Both the position numbers and the translations under genes were made by a program. From the NCBI RefSeq assembly GCF_008370045.1, contig NZ_VOBN01000001.1, positions 1,143,964 through 1,207,963 on the forward strand: a DNA stretch of 64,000 nucleotides, given 5' to 3'. Source of the DNA: Pseudomonas sp. ANT_J12 (GTDB taxonomy: Bacteria; Pseudomonadota; Gammaproteobacteria; Pseudomonadales; Pseudomonadaceae). Positions 27,410 through 35,228 of the stretch are shown in pieces (the first letter of the stretch is position 1; every line of letters starts with the position of its first letter). Below the pieces are notes generated by a model. It made no database searches. It was not told where the DNA came from and saw nothing but the letters and a program-made list of their open reading frames with translations.

Positions 27410-27985
27410 ATGGGCAAGAAAATCCTGGTGATTCTCGGTCATCCTTCCAGCAACAGTTTTTGCGGCGCGCTGGCCGAGCGGTATGCGCAATCGGCGTTAC
27501 GCGCCGGGCACGAAGTGCGGCAGTTGTTTCTCGGCCAGCTGGATTTCGACCCGGTGCTGCGTGAAGGCTATCAACAGATCCAACCGCTGGAAGCCGATCT
27601 GCGCCAGGCTCAGGCCGACGTTCTGTGGGCCGAGCATCTGACACTGGTTTATCCGATCTGGTGGGGCGGGATTCCGGCGTTGCTCAAGGGCTTTTTCGAC
27701 CGGGTGTTCCTGCCCGGATTTGCCTTCAAGTACCGCGAAGGCAAGGCGTTTCCCGACAAACTCCTGCATGGTCGCACCGCGCATTTGCTGGTGACCATGG
27801 ACACACCGCCCTGGTACTACCGCTGGGTCTATCGCATGCCGGGGCTGCACCAGATCCGCAAAACCACCCTGGCGTTTTGTGGCATAGAACCCCGGCGCAC
27901 CCTCACCTTCGGCCCGATCCTGGGCTCCAGCGCGGGTCAGCGCGAAGCCTGGCTGCTGCGAGCCCAGGCTATCGCCGGCCGATAA
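27410..27985 (+). CDS. NAD(P)H-dependent oxidoreductase (flavodoxin-like fold)
   Basis: A 191-residue protein of the quinone-reductase/KefF type. The FMN-phosphate loop is ILGHPSSNSFCGALAERY and the flavin-contacting segment LTLVYPIWWGGIPALLKGFFDRVFLPGFAF. It reduces quinones or related electrophiles using NAD(P)H. AAGG precedes the ATG but lies within a perfect inverted repeat. The MerR gene follows 48 bp downstream on the same strand, suggesting a sensor and detoxifying-enzyme pair. Confidence 0.87.
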   Translation: MGKKILVILGHPSSNSFCGALAERYAQSALRAGHEVRQLFLGQLDFDPVLREGYQQIQPLEADLRQAQADVLWAEHLTLVYPIWWGGIPALLKGFFDRVFLPGFAFKYREGKAFPDKLLHGRTAHLLVTMDTPPWYYRWVYRMPGLHQIRKTTLAFCGIEPRRTLTFGPILGSSAGQREAWLLRAQAIAGR

Positions 27986-28033
27986 GTCTGCCGATAATGG
28001 GCCCGGTTTACCCACGGCAAAAAAGGACTTTCC

Positions 28034-28405
28034 ATGTACATCGGCCAGGCTGCGCAGCGTTCAGGAACCACCGTCAAGAGCATCCGTCACTACGAGGCCA
28101 TCGGCCTGTTGCCACCCGCCAGGCGCCAGGGCAACTACCGGGTTTATGACCAACAGAGCGTCGATCTGCTGAGCATCATCAAGTGCGCCCAGCAACTGGG
28201 TTTCAAGCTCAAGGAGTTGCAGGCGATTTTCGCCGGCCAAACCGGCCAGCCACTGGCATGGAGCGACGCGCAGCAGGCGATCACGGACAAGAAGCGCGAG
28301 GTCCACGACCAAATCGCTGCGCTGACCCAACGGCACGCGCAATTGGTCGAGTTTGAAGACAGCCTGCAAAACGCCTGGAAACACTGCCCTTTAGAGCGAA
28401 CTTGA
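28034..28405 (+). CDS. MerR-family transcriptional regulator
   Basis: A 123-residue MerR protein. The helix-turn-helix begins at the N-terminus (IGQAAQRSGTTVKSIRHYEA) and is followed by the wing GLLPPARRQGNYRVYD and a long dimerisation coil. A lone Cys near the C-terminus (KHCPLE) and one in the coil (IIKCAQ) are present, but no clear metal-binding pair, so an organic or redox signal is more likely than a metal. It probably regulates the upstream oxidoreductase. AAGGA precedes the start. Confidence 0.88.
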   Translation: MYIGQAAQRSGTTVKSIRHYEAIGLLPPARRQGNYRVYDQQSVDLLSIIKCAQQLGFKLKELQAIFAGQTGQPLAWSDAQQAITDKKREVHDQIAALTQRHAQLVEFEDSLQNAWKHCPLERT

Positions 28406-28454
28406 ACGCCATTGTCCGTACGTTAATCAACGCAAAATAAGCCCAAGGAATAAC

Positions 28455-28482
28455 TTGCAAGGTACGGCTACATACGTACTAT
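28455..28482 (+). promoter_or_regulatory. Operator S1 within a promoter before the flavin reductase
   Basis: TTGCAA at 28455-28460 and TACTAT at 28477-28482 are spaced 16 bases apart. Between and over them lies the palindrome GGTACGGCTACATACGTACT (28461-28480), whose arms GTACG and CGTAC are eight bases apart. It matches S2 at 15 of 20 positions. Confidence 0.6.
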
Positions 28483-28586
28483 AGCTCCGGAGCGAACGTG
28501 TTGTCCGAGAGCCGTTTTCGCACAGCGACAGCGGTCAAGGAAGAACGGATCAGCTCCAATAACCTACAAGGAATGAAGGGGACGCT

Positions 28587-29093
28587 ATGGTTGATTCATC
28601 GGAGTTTCGTAACGCAATGGCGATGCTGGGCAGCGCCGTCACCATCGTCACAACGGATGGCCCCGCAGGCCGTTTCGGCTTCACCGCTTCTGCCGTGTGC
28701 AGCGTGACGGATTCACCGCCGACGCTGCTGGTGTGCGTCAATCGCGCCTCGGCCAACCACGAGCATTTCAAAACCAACGGCGTGCTCTGTGTGAACGTGC
28801 TGACCGGGGGCCACCAATCCACCTCCGGCGCCTTCGCCAATCGTCAGTTGACCATGCAGGAACGCTTCTCCAGCGTTAACTGCCAGACCCTGGTGACCGG
28901 CTCGCCGGCCATCGAAGAAGCGCTGGTCAATCTCGACTGCCGTGTCAGCAAGATTGACGAGGTCGGTACCCACAGCATTTTTTACTGTGAAATCCTTGAG
29001 CTCAAACACAGCGAAGCCAAGGAAGGCCTGGTCTATTTCAATCGCAATTACTACCGTCTCAATGACGAAATGCGCTTGGCCCCCGATCAGTAA
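28587..29093 (+). CDS. Flavin reductase (HpaC/RutF-like)
   Basis: A 168-residue NAD(P)H:flavin oxidoreductase of the split-barrel family. FGFTASAVCSVTDSPPTLLVCVN near residue 30 is the flavin-binding signature, and GTHSIFYCEILE the later conserved His segment. Such enzymes supply reduced FMN or FAD to two-component monooxygenases. Two suitable partners are in the same window: the acyl-CoA-dehydrogenase-fold enzyme at 36462 and the luciferase-like enzyme at 38871. All three have the same palindrome in their promoter regions. AAGGGG lies before the ATG. Confidence 0.9.
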   Translation: MVDSSEFRNAMAMLGSAVTIVTTDGPAGRFGFTASAVCSVTDSPPTLLVCVNRASANHEHFKTNGVLCVNVLTGGHQSTSGAFANRQLTMQERFSSVNCQTLVTGSPAIEEALVNLDCRVSKIDEVGTHSIFYCEILELKHSEAKEGLVYFNRNYYRLNDEMRLAPDQ

Positions 29094-29175
29094 TCGATGC
29101 CCCGACCTGCGTGACCGCCGCCGGTTTTTGCTGACCGGCAGCTCGTGCGCAACGGGTCATGACAGGGATGAAACC

Positions 29176-29451
29176 ATGTTATTCAATGAAGACAACTTCG
29201 CGGATCTGGACCTGAACCTGATCATCATTTTCCTGGTGTTATTTCGCGAGCGAAGTGTTTCGCGCACGGCCGAACGCCTGCACGTCAAACAGCCGGCAAT
29301 CAGTGGTTCGTTGGCGCGCTTGCGCAAGAAGTTTGATGACCCGCTGTTCCTGCGCTCGTGCAACACGATGCGCCCGACGTCGAAAGCGGAAAAACTGGCC
29401 CTGGCCCTCACCCCGGCCATCAGCCAGATTGAAGCCGTGATCAACCTCTGA
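29176..29451 (+). CDS. LysR DNA-binding domain only (truncated or single-domain regulator)
   Basis: A 91-residue ORF that matches only the N-terminal part of NodD/NahR-type LysR regulators: DLNLIIIFLVLFRERSVSRTAERL, then KQPAISGSLARLRKKFDDPLF. It ends at TGA after the linker helix, where a full-length protein would continue for about 200 residues. The 136 bases to the next gene cannot encode the missing effector domain. It may be a remnant, or a small DNA-binding protein that dimerises through the linker helix. It follows the flavin reductase gene on the same strand. Confidence 0.65.
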   Translation: MLFNEDNFADLDLNLIIIFLVLFRERSVSRTAERLHVKQPAISGSLARLRKKFDDPLFLRSCNTMRPTSKAEKLALALTPAISQIEAVINL

Positions 29452-29469
29452 GACGCATCAGGCAGACAG

Positions 29470-29495
29470 CCCTTTGGCCGGCCAACGGCCAAGGG
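29470..29495. terminator. Hairpin between convergent LysR fragment and ubiC-like gene
   Basis: CCCTTTGGCCG pairs with CGGCCAAGGG (one bulge) around a five-base loop, in the gap between convergent genes. There is no T-run on either side, so it is a possible bidirectional terminator only. Confidence 0.4.
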
Positions 29496-29587
29496 TTCGC
29501 CGCCCGATGATAGCGGCTGGGGAAATGATCTTTGGGGGATGATGTCTGGGTGTTTTTTCAAGCTCGATTGCCGAGCCTGATGTCGAA

Positions 29588-30118
29588 CTAGACCCGCGCC
29601 CAGAACGCCGGTAGAAAGCACTCGCTGACCAACAAGGCCGAGCCGTTGCGCGTAAAGCGCGAGCGCCGGGCCAGCAGCCGTTTGGCGTGTGGCGCGTAAC
29701 GATAGGACAGCGCCGCCAACGGCGCGCCGGGGCTCAGCAAGGCACACTGGAACGGTTCGCGCAGGGTCTGTTCCGAGCGGTAGAGAATCTCCGCCAGCGG
29801 TCGGCCACCGTACCCGTTCAACTCGGCCCAGTCGGCGCTCAGGGCCGGCACACTGGTCAGGCTGCGCGCCGTGACGCAGGCCTCGCCGTCGATCTTCATC
29901 ACCACTTCGCGCACCCAGCCGGTGGATGCCGGCGGGACATCAAGCGCTTCGGCTTCGTCATGATTGAGCAGCGTATGCGACTGCTCGATGACTTCGATGG
30001 AATAGTCGCCCATGGCTTTCAGGCGCGGGGTCAACGCGCCGGGCAAAAACAGCCAATGGTGCTCGGGGGCGGTCAACTCCGACAACGGTCCGGATGACCA
30101 ATAATGATTCGTTCCCAT
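29588..30118 (-). CDS. ubiC: Chorismate lyase (UbiC family)
   Basis: A 176-residue protein with the UbiC pattern: LFLPGALTPRLKAMG, WVREVVMKIDGE (equivalent of the catalytic Arg), YRYAPHAKRLLARRSRF, and SALLVSECFLPAFW (conserved Glu). UbiC splits chorismate into 4-hydroxybenzoate and pyruvate for ubiquinone. Here it is not beside ubiA but next to an ArsR regulator, a flavin reductase and an RND pump, so it may be a second copy feeding 4-hydroxybenzoate to a special pathway (inference). GGAGG nine bases upstream selects the ATG at 30118 over a GTG six bases earlier. Confidence 0.82.
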   Translation of the reverse strand: MGTNHYWSSGPLSELTAPEHHWLFLPGALTPRLKAMGDYSIEVIEQSHTLLNHDEAEALDVPPASTGWVREVVMKIDGEACVTARSLTSVPALSADWAELNGYGGRPLAEILYRSEQTLREPFQCALLSPGAPLAALSYRYAPHAKRLLARRSRFTRNGSALLVSECFLPAFWARV

Positions 30119-30159
30119 GCTCACACACCTCCCTGGTGATCGTGAATCGGTTGGTTGCC

Positions 30160-30180
30160 GTGAAGGGCACTGCCCTTCAC
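30160..30180. promoter_or_regulatory. Perfect 21-bp palindrome before ubiC
   Basis: GTGAAGGGCA, a central C, then TGCCCTTCAC. It lies in the 82-bp gap between the ArsR stop and the ubiC start, both leftward. No T-run follows, so an operator or an mRNA-processing hairpin is more likely than a terminator. Confidence 0.55.
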
Positions 30181-30200
30181 CTGCGGTGGATCAACTGCAT

Positions 30201-30563
30201 TCAAGCGTCGGCGTCTTCGGTGACTTCATGCTTGCTGATGACATCAACAGTCTGTTCATCGAACTTGACCGCGGTGAGCAGCGAATCGAGCAGCCCGGGA
30301 AACCGCAGGTCCATGTCCTCGCGGCGCAAGGACAAGAGGTTTTCCCGACCGTACGGCCGTTGCCAAATCAGGCCGCTGTCGCGCAAAACCCGCCAGTGAT
30401 GGGTCATGGTCGACTTCGATGCGCCCTTGAGGATCCGGCCACAGGGGTGTTCCTGGCCATCGGCCAACACCTTCAACACGGTCAGGCGCAACGGGCTCCC
30501 CAGCGCGGACAGAACATTCTCTAACAAGATCTGATCCTGGTTGGGGTGATTCGGGACGTTCAT
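30201..30563 (-). CDS. ArsR-family transcriptional regulator
   Basis: A 120-residue winged-helix protein: ENVLSALGSPLRLTVLKVLADGQ, then the recognition region KSTMTHHWRVLRDSGLIWQRPYGRENLLSL. There is only one Cys (HPCGR), and it lies in the helix used by thiol- or metal-sensing ArsR members, so the inducer may be organic. It sits 129 bp downstream of the RND outer-membrane gene and upstream of ubiC, all leftward. It is the only complete regulator inside this cluster and the first candidate for binding the shared operators, although its own promoter lacks them. Confidence 0.85.
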   Translation of the reverse strand: MNVPNHPNQDQILLENVLSALGSPLRLTVLKVLADGQEHPCGRILKGASKSTMTHHWRVLRDSGLIWQRPYGRENLLSLRREDMDLRFPGLLDSLLTAVKFDEQTVDVISKHEVTEDADA

Positions 30564-30611
30564 AGGTAGGTACCTTTGAGGATATAGGCGGGAAAAGTCA
30601 TGCGTGAATTC

Positions 30612-30638
30612 GTCTATACGAGAACAGTAAGACTATAC
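30612..30638. promoter_or_regulatory. arsR promoter region with paired GWCTATAC repeats
   Basis: GTCTATAC at 30612-30619 and GACTATAC at 30631-30638 repeat directly with a 19-base period. The first overlaps TATAGA, a plausible leftward -10, with TTGTGT 18 bases upstream. These may be the operator for arsR autoregulation. Confidence 0.35.
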
Positions 30639-30692
30639 ACAAAGATCCCTTTTCCCGCGATCAACGCCCCGGGCGCTACTGCCCGCTGAACG

Positions 30693-32144
30693 CTACTGTT
30701 CGGTGTTCTTCGCTAACGGCGATTCAGGCTCCTGGAAGCCGCCGCCCAACGCCGCCATCAATGAAATCGAACTGTCGACGTGCTTGCTGTTGAGGTAAGC
30801 CAGGCGCATCTCGTCCTGAATCAATTGTTGCTCGATGTTTAGCGCGTCGAGGAACGTATCTTCCCCGGCCTTGTAGCGCGACTGCGAAAGCTCATAGGAC
30901 GACTGGGCAATCGCACACGCATCCTGTTGCACCACGATCTGCTGTTCGAAGGAACGCAGCTGCGTCACCGAGATCGCGACTTCGTGCAGCGCCGACGTCA
31001 GCACCTGGTTGTAGTGCGCAATGGAAGCATCCAGCTCGGCATTCCCGGCCTTGAGGTCGGAGCCCAAGCGCCCGGCATCGAAAATCGGCAAGGAAATGGT
31101 CGGCGCGATGTTCCAGAACTTGCTGACGCTGGCGAAAATCGCGTCACCGGACAAGGCATGTGTGCCCGCCGCAGCGACCAGGTTGATGTTGGGATAAAAC
31201 GTGGTTTTGACCGCGTCGACATTCCTGTTCTCGGCCTCCACCCGCCAACGCGCCGCGACGATGTCCGGCCGGCGCCCGAGCAGCTGCGCCGGCAGTTGTG
31301 CGGGCAGCGCCACCGCGCTGGCTTGCAAGGTCGAAGGCCGCTCGATGCCCTGCGCCCGATCAACGCCCTTGCCCACCAGCACAGACAATTGCAGCCGCGC
31401 AATTTCGATGTCGTCCAGCGCACCGATCAGGGTCGATTCCGAGCGGGCCTTGAGGCTTTGCACCTGCTTCAACTGCGACAGGTTGTCCAGCCCCGAGTTG
31501 TAGCGCGAGTCCGACAATTCCACCAGTTTGCTCAAGCGCTCCAGATCCCGGCGATTGAGCTCCGAGACCTGCCAGGCATACGCCAATTGGTTGTAAGCCT
31601 TGACCACGTTGACCGTGAGAATCAGCTTCGACGATTGCAGGTCGACTTCCGCTGCCATGGCGCTGTTGAGCGCCGATTCCCAGGCCGCGCGCTGGCCGCC
31701 CCACAGGTCAAAGGTGTAGTTGAAATTGACCGCCAGGTTGCGCGCCGTGAAGTACTTGTGGCCTTCGCCACTGTAGTCCTCGAACTTCGACAGACGCCCA
31801 CGGCTGACCCCCGCCGAGGCGTCCATTTCCGGGTAACGCTCGGCATCGCGCAAGTCCAGAAAAGCATTGGCCTTGGCGACCCGCGCCGAGACTTCCTGCA
31901 AGTCCGGGTTGCTCGCATAAGCCTCTTCGATCAAGGCCCCCAGGCGTGGATCGCCGAGGGACGACCACCAATCGGCACGGGGCCAATTGGCCGGTGGCAG
32001 CGTGTCTTTCAAGCTGTTCGAGGACGCCTGGTCAATGCTCAGCAATTGGCCCTGATGATCGATCCCGGCGTAGTTCACACAGCCGGCCGTCAACAGGATC
32101 GAAGCGGCCAGCGGCGCCAGCATGAAGCGTGTAATCCGATACAT
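30693..32144 (-). CDS. RND efflux outer-membrane lipoprotein (NodT/OprM family)
   Basis: A 483-residue outer-membrane factor. The lipoprotein signal peptide ends in LLTAGC with the lipidated Cys at position 22. Two tandem OEP domains of about 200 residues follow; long helices such as RNLAVNFNYTFDLWGGQRAAWESA (first repeat) and FWNIAPTISLPIFDAGRLGSDLKAGNAELD (second repeat) are typical. It forms the trimeric tunnel completing the pump with the two upstream gene products. Its ATG is nine bases past the RND stop, with AGGAAG as ribosome-binding site. Confidence 0.92.
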   Translation of the reverse strand: MYRITRFMLAPLAASILLTAGCVNYAGIDHQGQLLSIDQASSNSLKDTLPPANWPRADWWSSLGDPRLGALIEEAYASNPDLQEVSARVAKANAFLDLRDAERYPEMDASAGVSRGRLSKFEDYSGEGHKYFTARNLAVNFNYTFDLWGGQRAAWESALNSAMAAEVDLQSSKLILTVNVVKAYNQLAYAWQVSELNRRDLERLSKLVELSDSRYNSGLDNLSQLKQVQSLKARSESTLIGALDDIEIARLQLSVLVGKGVDRAQGIERPSTLQASAVALPAQLPAQLLGRRPDIVAARWRVEAENRNVDAVKTTFYPNINLVAAAGTHALSGDAIFASVSKFWNIAPTISLPIFDAGRLGSDLKAGNAELDASIAHYNQVLTSALHEVAISVTQLRSFEQQIVVQQDACAIAQSSYELSQSRYKAGEDTFLDALNIEQQLIQDEMRLAYLNSKHVDSSISLMAALGGGFQEPESPLAKNTEQ

Positions 32145-32153
32145 ACAACTTCC

Positions 32154-35100
32154 TCAGATGGGTTGCGGCGCACTGACCGAGTGAGTTTCAGCGGCGCGAG
32201 CCGGCTGCTTGATCGAGCTCAGCAAGGTGTAGACCGACGGCAGGATGAACAGCGTGAACAGCGTGCCGATCAGCATCCCCACCACAATCACCAGACCCAG
32301 ACCGAAGCGGCTGTTGGCACCCGCGCCGCTGGCGAACAACAGCGGCGCCAGACCCACCACCATCGCGGCGGTGGTCATCAGAATCGGCCGCAGACGCACT
32401 TGCGCGGCATGTTGAATCGCTTGCACGCGGTCCATGCCTTGCTTGCGTTGCAGTTCATTGGCGAACGCGACCATCAGGATCCCGTGCTTACTGATCAATC
32501 CGATCAAGGTAATCAGGCCGATCTGGGTGTAGATGTTCAACGACGTCATGCCCAGCGCCAGCGGCACCAGGGCCCCGCAGATCGACAGCGGCACGCTGAT
32601 CAGAATGATGAACGGGTCGCGGAAGCTCTCGTATTGCACGCTCAGCACCAGGTAAATGATCACCAGAGCCAGGCCGAAGGTGAACACCAGGCTGTTGCCT
32701 TCCTGCACGTACTGACGCGCATCGGACTGCCAGTCGAAACTGAAGCCGGCCGGGAAGTTTTCCGATTGTTTTTGCAGGAAGCCCACGGCATCGCCCAGGG
32801 TCACGCCCGGGGCCGGAATGGCCTGGAACGTGGCGGAGTTCTGCTGGTTGAACTGGGTCATGCGGTTAGGCTCGACCTTCATGCTCAGGGTGGCCAGCGT
32901 CGACAGCGGCACCGGGTTGCCCTTCTGGTCTTTCACGTAATACAGCTTGAGGGTTTCCGGGGTCAGGCGGTCGGCGGAAATCGACTGCGGAATCACGTCA
33001 TAGGAACGCCCGTGGAAGGAGAACCGGTTGACGTACTTCTCGCCGATCAGGCTGTTGAGGGTCTCGCCGATGTCCTGCATGCGAATGCCCAGGGCGTTGG
33101 CCTTGGCGCGGTCGATCTGGATTTCGACCACCGGGTTGTTGAAGTCCAGGTCGCTGTCCACCACCGCAAACAAACCACTGGCCTGGGCCGCCTGCTTGAG
33201 TTGGTCCATCACGTTGAACAACGCCAGGTATTCCTGATCGCTGCGAATGACCATTTGCACCGGCAACCCGCCGGTCGAGCCCGGCAATGGCGGCATCTGG
33301 AACACAAAGATGCTGGTGCCTTCGATCTGGTTCACCTTCGCCTGCAAGTCGGGCTGGATGGTGTTGGCGTCGCGACCGCGTTTTTCCCAGTCCACCAGGT
33401 TGATCCCGCCGACGCTGTTGGACAGCCCGTCGGAACCGTTGGCCACCCAGTTGCTGTAACCCTCGGGAATCTCGTTGAACGTCTCGTAGAGCTTGTGGGC
33501 GTAGGCTTCCAGGTAGTTGAGGTTGGCATGCTGCGGCGCCTTGATGGCGGTCAGCAGGATGTTCTGGTCTTCCAGCGGCGCCAGTTCGGTCTGCGCCGAG
33601 CGGTACAGGAACGGCAGGCTGAAAAAGATCACCAGGGCCACGCTCAGGCTGATCCAGCGTCGAGCCAGGGAACCGCCGAGCAATGCGCCGTAGCGCCGGG
33701 CCAGGTACTGGAAGAAGCGGTCGGCCTTGACCGCCATGAAGCCTTCGCTGCTTTTGGCATCCAGCAGGCGGGTACTCATGATCGGCGACAACGTCAGCGC
33801 GACGATCCCGGAAATCACCACCGCACCGGCCAGGGTCAGCGCAAATTCCTTGAACAGCGTACCGGTGAGGCCGCCCATCAAGCCGATCGGCGCGTACACC
33901 GCCGCCAGGGTAAACGTCATCGCCACCACCGGCCCCGCCACTTCACGGGCACCGATCAACGCCGCATCGAACGGCGTCTTGCCCTCCTCGATGTGCCGGT
34001 GGACGTTCTCCACCACCACAATCGCATCGTCCACCACCAATCCGATGGCCAACACCATCGCCAGCAAGGTCAGCAGGTTGAGACTGAAGCCGAACATCTG
34101 CATCAACATCGCCGCGCCGAGCATCGACAGCGGAATGGTTACCAACGGAATCAGTACGGTGCGGAAGGTACCCAGGCACAGGTAAATCACCAGCACCACA
34201 ATCACCAGCGCTTCGAGCAGCGTGTACGACACTTCGTCAATCGAGGACTGAATGAAGTGCGCCACTTCGAACGGGATTTGTACGGTCACACCCGGCGGCA
34301 GGGTTTCCTGGATCTGCGGGATCAGTTCCCGCACACGCTTGACGATCACCAGCGGGTTGCCGGTCGGTGCGGCATCGAGGCCGAGGAACAGCGCCGGGAC
34401 ATCGCTCATCGAACCACTGGTGTCGGTCGCGGCCGCATTCAGCTCGACCGTGCCCACGTCGCGCACTCGAATGATCCGACCGTTGTCGTTGCGCAGCACC
34501 ATGTCGCGGAAGTCTTCGACGCTGTTGAGGTCGGTGTTGACCCGCAGGTTGCTGACCACGTACAGGCCTTTGACCTGACCCGGTGCGGCCTGGAAGTTAT
34601 TGCCTTCGATGGCTTTCGACACGTCTTGCCCGGTCATGCCGTAACCGGCCAAGCGTTGCGGGTCCAGCCACAGGCGCATGGAGAGTTTCTGCTCGCCCAT
34701 GATGTTGATTTTCGCCACACCTTCGATCCCGGCGAACATCGGCTCGACGACGCGGGAGATGTAATCGGACATCTCCGGGATGGTCAGGTTGGAACTGGCA
34801 AACGCCACGTAGGCCACGCTGGTGAAACCGCCCGAGGTGCGTTCCACCACCGGGTCATAGGCATCCTTGGGCAAGCGATACTTGATCTGGTTGACCTTGG
34901 CCATCACCTCGGTCAACGCCGAGATCGAGTCACTGTTGAGGGCCATGCGGATCGTGACCAGGCTGCGGCCCTGGGTCGAGGACGACGACAGGTAGTCGAT
35001 GCCCTCGACCGAGGCCACGGCCTGGCTGATCGGCTGGGTGACAAAGCCTTGCATCAGTTCCGACGAGGCGCCGGGGTACTGGGTGGTGACCGTGATGGTC

Positions 35101-35228
35101 GACGTCTCCAGCATCGGGTACTGGCGGATCGGCAAGTTCAGCAACGCACGCACACCGAACAGCAGGATCAGCGTACTGACCACCACTGCCAGCACGGGGC
35201 GGCGTAGAAAGATGTCGGTAAATTTCAT
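32154..35228 (-). CDS. RND efflux transporter, inner-membrane subunit
   Basis: A 1024-residue hydrophobe/amphiphile-efflux RND transporter. TM1 begins at FLRRPVLAVVVSTLILLFG. The proton-relay aspartates are in GLVVDDAIVVVENVHRH (Asp400, Asp401), and the TM10 Lys is in LISKHGILMVAFANELQ. Two large periplasmic loops are present. It exports amphiphilic compounds using the proton gradient. The start codon overlaps the stop of the membrane-fusion gene. Its link to the monooxygenase genes suggests it exports, and gives resistance to, the cluster's product. Confidence 0.95.
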   Translation of the reverse strand: MKFTDIFLRRPVLAVVVSTLILLFGVRALLNLPIRQYPMLETSTITVTTQYPGASSELMQGFVTQPISQAVASVEGIDYLSSSSTQGRSLVTIRMALNSDSISALTEVMAKVNQIKYRLPKDAYDPVVERTSGGFTSVAYVAFASSNLTIPEMSDYISRVVEPMFAGIEGVAKINIMGEQKLSMRLWLDPQRLAGYGMTGQDVSKAIEGNNFQAAPGQVKGLYVVSNLRVNTDLNSVEDFRDMVLRNDNGRIIRVRDVGTVELNAAATDTSGSMSDVPALFLGLDAAPTGNPLVIVKRVRELIPQIQETLPPGVTVQIPFEVAHFIQSSIDEVSYTLLEALVIVVLVIYLCLGTFRTVLIPLVTIPLSMLGAAMLMQMFGFSLNLLTLLAMVLAIGLVVDDAIVVVENVHRHIEEGKTPFDAALIGAREVAGPVVAMTFTLAAVYAPIGLMGGLTGTLFKEFALTLAGAVVISGIVALTLSPIMSTRLLDAKSSEGFMAVKADRFFQYLARRYGALLGGSLARRWISLSVALVIFFSLPFLYRSAQTELAPLEDQNILLTAIKAPQHANLNYLEAYAHKLYETFNEIPEGYSNWVANGSDGLSNSVGGINLVDWEKRGRDANTIQPDLQAKVNQIEGTSIFVFQMPPLPGSTGGLPVQMVIRSDQEYLALFNVMDQLKQAAQASGLFAVVDSDLDFNNPVVEIQIDRAKANALGIRMQDIGETLNSLIGEKYVNRFSFHGRSYDVIPQSISADRLTPETLKLYYVKDQKGNPVPLSTLATLSMKVEPNRMTQFNQQNSATFQAIPAPGVTLGDAVGFLQKQSENFPAGFSFDWQSDARQYVQEGNSLVFTFGLALVIIYLVLSVQYESFRDPFIILISVPLSICGALVPLALGMTSLNIYTQIGLITLIGLISKHGILMVAFANELQRKQGMDRVQAIQHAAQVRLRPILMTTAAMVVGLAPLLFASGAGANSRFGLGLVIVVGMLIGTLFTLFILPSVYTLLSSIKQPARAAETHSVSAPQPI

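Noticed and set aside
28034..28482. MerR as the regulator of operators S1-S4
   Set aside because: MerR operators usually lie in spacers of 19-20 bases, whereas these promoters have normal 16-17-base spacers; kept only as a weak alternative.
30927..35207. A 1426-codon open frame on the plus strand
   Set aside because: It mirrors the outer-membrane factor and RND genes; its translation is rich in His, Gln and Arg with no family motifs, a normal antisense artefact in GC-rich DNA.
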